From: Gemmatimonadota bacterium
GTDB taxonomy: Bacteria > Gemmatimonadota > Gemmatimonadetes > Longimicrobiales > UBA6960
Direction of reading: 5' to 3'
DNA length: 7,231 nt
NCBI GenBank assembly: GCA_019347995.1
Contig: JAHWKH010000125.1
Coordinates: forward strand, 1 to 7,231
A program made the translations under genes and the position numbers. Below, piece by piece: positions 5,925 through 7,231 of this stretch (position 1 is its first letter; the number at the start of each line of letters is the position of its first letter). Under the pieces are notes generated by a model that worked only from the letters and a program-made list of their open reading frames with translations, did not search any database and was not told the origin of the DNA.

Positions 5925-6776
5925 TCAACGGACGCGGAAGAGGGCGCGCTCGTCGTCGCGCTCCACCAGGGGTCCCGGCGTGCGCAGGCCCGAGACGTCG
6001 CTCTCCACCCAGACGCGTCCCCCCACGGATACGATGGCCACCACGTTCCGTGGCAGCTCGACGCGCACGGGGCCGCGCTGCGTTCCCACCTCCAGGAGGC
6101 CGTCTCCGCTCCGGAAGCGCGCGCCGTCGGGGGCGTAGACGCCCGCCGTGGCGGCGCCGGAGATCCGCGTGACGAGCACCTCGGCGCCGGCGGGCAGCCC
6201 GTCCAGGACGATGCGCAGGCGTCCCTCCGCCGGGGCGATCCGCACTCCCACCTCGTCCGACTGCGCCTGGATCGCGGCGGGAGCCGCTTCGGCGCCCTCC
6301 GGCGCGGCGCCCTCACCGTCGTCGGCGATCCAGCTCCGCAGCGGCGATCCCGGCAGCGCGGCCGCGGCCGCGCCTCCCGCCAGCAGCAGGGCGATCGCCG
6401 CCGCCCGGGGCAGGGCTTCCGCGGGGATCCCCAGCCAGCGCCGCGACGGCGCCCTTCGTGCCCGCTCCGGGCTTCCGTCCGCGCCTCCGTCCGCGCCGCG
6501 TCCGCGTAGGGGCGCGTGTGCGCCCATGCCTCCGGCCCCGGCGACGCCGCGGCGCTCGGCTTCGAGCAATACCCGCTGACGCACCCGTGCCGCCGGCGGC
6601 GTCGCATCGAGGGCGGCCAGGGCGCTCGCCACGTTCGCCGCACGGGAAGACATCGCCTGGAGGCGCCGTCCGCACTCCGCACAACCGTCCACGTGGGCGC
6701 CGGTCTCCCGTGCCTCGTCCTGGGCCAGCTCGTCGTCCATCAGGGCCTGGAGCCGCCCCTCGTCCGGATGCTTCAT
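5925..6776 (-). CDS. Zinc-finger (zf-HC2) anti-sigma factor, membrane-bound
   Basis: The product has 283 residues. The cytoplasmic N-terminus starts MKHPDEGRLQALMDDEL and carries the zinc-binding anti-sigma motif HVDGCAEC (His28, Cys32, Cys35). This ZAS/zf-HC2 signature holds the cognate sigma factor inactive. A basic stretch (ERARRAPSRRW, about 104-114) precedes one transmembrane helix at about 124-142 (AAAIALLLAGGAAAAALPG). The remaining 140 residues should be periplasmic. After an Ala/Glu-rich linker they form a strand-rich region (RLRIVLDGLPAGAEVLVTRI, GPVRVELPRNVVAIVSVGGRVWVE) that may sense a signal. The start at 6776 overlaps the sigma gene stop by four bases (ATGA), which couples their translation, and GGGAG lies four bases upstream. 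The receptor gene follows after 25 bases. The role is well supported by motif and position; the signal sensed is unknown. Confidence 0.9.
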   Translation of the reverse strand: MKHPDEGRLQALMDDELAQDEARETGAHVDGCAECGRRLQAMSSRAANVASALAALDATPPAARVRQRVLLEAERRGVAGAGGMGAHAPLRGRGADGGADGSPERARRAPSRRWLGIPAEALPRAAAIALLLAGGAAAAALPGSPLRSWIADDGEGAAPEGAEAAPAAIQAQSDEVGVRIAPAEGRLRIVLDGLPAGAEVLVTRISGAATAGVYAPDGARFRSGDGLLEVGTQRGPVRVELPRNVVAIVSVGGRVWVESDVSGLRTPGPLVERDDERALFRVR

Positions 6777-7003
6777 GGGTCTCCCGTCGAATGCACCACC
6801 GTCTCGAAGCGCCGCTGCGCCCGCGCCAGGAGCGTGCCGATGGAGGAGGCCTTCACCCCCACCGCGTCGGCCATCTCCTGATAGCTGAAGCCCTCCTCGC
6901 GCATGAGGAGGAGCTCCCGGTCGCGGCCGTCCAGAGCGTCCAGCGCCCCCCGGACCCGGGCCACCGTCTCCGCCTGCTCCACCTCCCCCAGGGGATCGGG
7001 AGC
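6773..7003 (-). CDS. RNA polymerase ECF-type sigma factor, C-terminal part only (region 4); truncated
   Basis: The visible sigma sequence runs from about DPLGEVEQAETV to the C-terminal HSTGDP. It contains sigma-70 region 4, which recognises the -35 element. ALDALDGRDRELLLMREEG is the first helix segment, and FSYQEMADAVGVKASSIGTLLARAQRRF is the helix-turn-helix plus last helix. Region 2, needed for core binding and -10 melting, is missing. The same frame stays open upstream to an ATG at 7216, but that stretch (RSRAAPPLRSRR and similar) has no sigma character and lies antisense to a clear glycosyltransferase fragment. I therefore place the break near 7000. The TGA stop overlaps the ATG of the anti-sigma gene. 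A full-length copy would be an ECF sigma factor controlling its own operon. The sigma assignment is strong; the cause of truncation is not known. Confidence 0.82.
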   Translation of the reverse strand, partial: APDPLGEVEQAETVARVRGALDALDGRDRELLLMREEGFSYQEMADAVGVKASSIGTLLARAQRRFETVVHSTGDP

Positions 7004-7010
7004 CGCCGAC
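6998..7010. other. Probable junction between sigma-factor DNA and glycosyltransferase DNA
   Basis: Minus-strand sigma homology stops near 7003, and plus-strand glycosyltransferase homology starts near 7002-7008. Two genes facing head-on with both cut at the same point is what a join of unrelated DNA looks like. No insertion-sequence end, tRNA or direct repeat is visible at the point. Confidence 0.6.
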
Positions 7011-7231
7011 GGCGTCACCGGGTTCCTCGTCCCGCCGCGCGACCCGGGGGCGCTGGCGACGCGCTTGCACCACCTGCTCGCCGATCCCGCCCTGCGCGAG
7101 CGTAGGGGGGGGGCGGCGCGCGACCGTATCGCGCGCGCGTTCACCTGGGACACGGTGGTCGAGCGGACCGCCGCGTTGTACGGGGAGTTGCTGGCGGGGC
7201 GCGAACACCGGGCCATCGCGTCGGCGGGCTG
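7002..7231 (+). CDS. Glycosyltransferase family 4/group 1, C-terminal fragment (both ends incomplete)
   Basis: Read from 7002, the plus strand gives 76 codons without a stop. DGVTGFLVPPRDPGALA is the donor-nucleotide-binding turn of GT-B-fold group 1 glycosyltransferases, where 'G.L.PPgDpeaLA' is typical. LHHLLADPALRERRG, AARDRIARAFTWDTVVERT and ALYGELLAG follow as the family's C-terminal helices. These enzymes transfer sugars from nucleotide-sugar donors in cell-envelope polysaccharide synthesis. The N-terminal acceptor domain and most of the donor domain are absent because the sequence joins the sigma gene at about 7002. The 3' end runs off the window, probably within a few codons of the natural end. 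This frame is far more protein-like than the minus-strand frame opposite it. Confidence 0.72.

Noticed and set aside
4967..6172. A 401-residue plus-strand open frame opposite the receptor and anti-sigma genes
   Set aside because: Low-complexity Gly/Arg/Gln translation, typical antisense shadow of GC-rich coding DNA; the minus-strand receptor is well supported.
5900..6682. N-terminal extension of the receptor frame to 6682
   Set aside because: This part is the anti-sigma gene read in another frame; the signal peptide begins at the GTG at 5899.
7004..7216. N-terminal part of the sigma frame up to an ATG at 7216
   Set aside because: No sigma region 2 features; the opposite strand reads as a glycosyltransferase C-terminus.
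1..7231. Mobile element or integration explanation for the end junctions
   Set aside because: No transposase, integrase, tRNA end, terminal inverted repeat or target-site duplication is visible near the joins.

Overview
This is a very GC-rich bacterial window with strongly biased third codon positions and long antisense open frames. Its core suggests a Gram-negative bacterium rich in TonB-dependent receptors. The combination of a sigma factor, a zinc-finger anti-sigma factor, a TonB-dependent receptor with a carboxypeptidase-like N-terminal domain and a GYF-like membrane protein fits Gemmatimonadota or a neighbouring phylum. That placement is inferred from gene content, not tested.

Layout. 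(1) Bases 1-1212, minus strand: one uninterrupted reading frame starts as a PA0069-type radical SAM protein. After about 168 residues it changes abruptly into what looks like the C-terminal part of a 5'-nucleotidase, then into the end of a UvrD/AddB-type helicase-nuclease. It has no stop before the window edge. (2) Bases 1247-1321: a strong GC hairpin followed by a possible promoter separates this gene from the next. (3) Bases 1366-1797, minus strand: a 143-residue conserved-looking protein of unknown function with its own Shine-Dalgarno and a good promoter candidate. (4) Bases 1798-2177: a divergent intergenic region of about 380 bases with GC hairpins and no gene. (5) Bases 2178-3590, plus strand: a 470-residue single-pass membrane protein with an N-terminal GYF_2-like domain. 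(6) Bases 3611-7003, minus strand: a tight operon of the C-terminal part of an ECF-type sigma factor, a zinc-finger anti-sigma factor (ATGA overlap with the sigma gene) and a 762-residue TonB-dependent outer-membrane receptor. (7) Bases about 7002-7231, plus strand: the C-terminal piece of a family-4-type glycosyltransferase that abuts the truncated sigma gene head-on.

The coherent part is about 1210-7000. Its sigma/anti-sigma/receptor operon looks like a transcriptional switch coupled to an outer-membrane uptake or sensing protein. Both ends carry joins between unrelated gene families: two joins on the left within one frame and one on the right. The simplest explanation is that the ends of this contig are chimeric. 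A real rearrangement cannot be excluded from sequence alone, and the in-frame nature of both left joins deserves checking. I found no CRISPR array, tRNA, rRNA, insertion sequence or obvious defence system.
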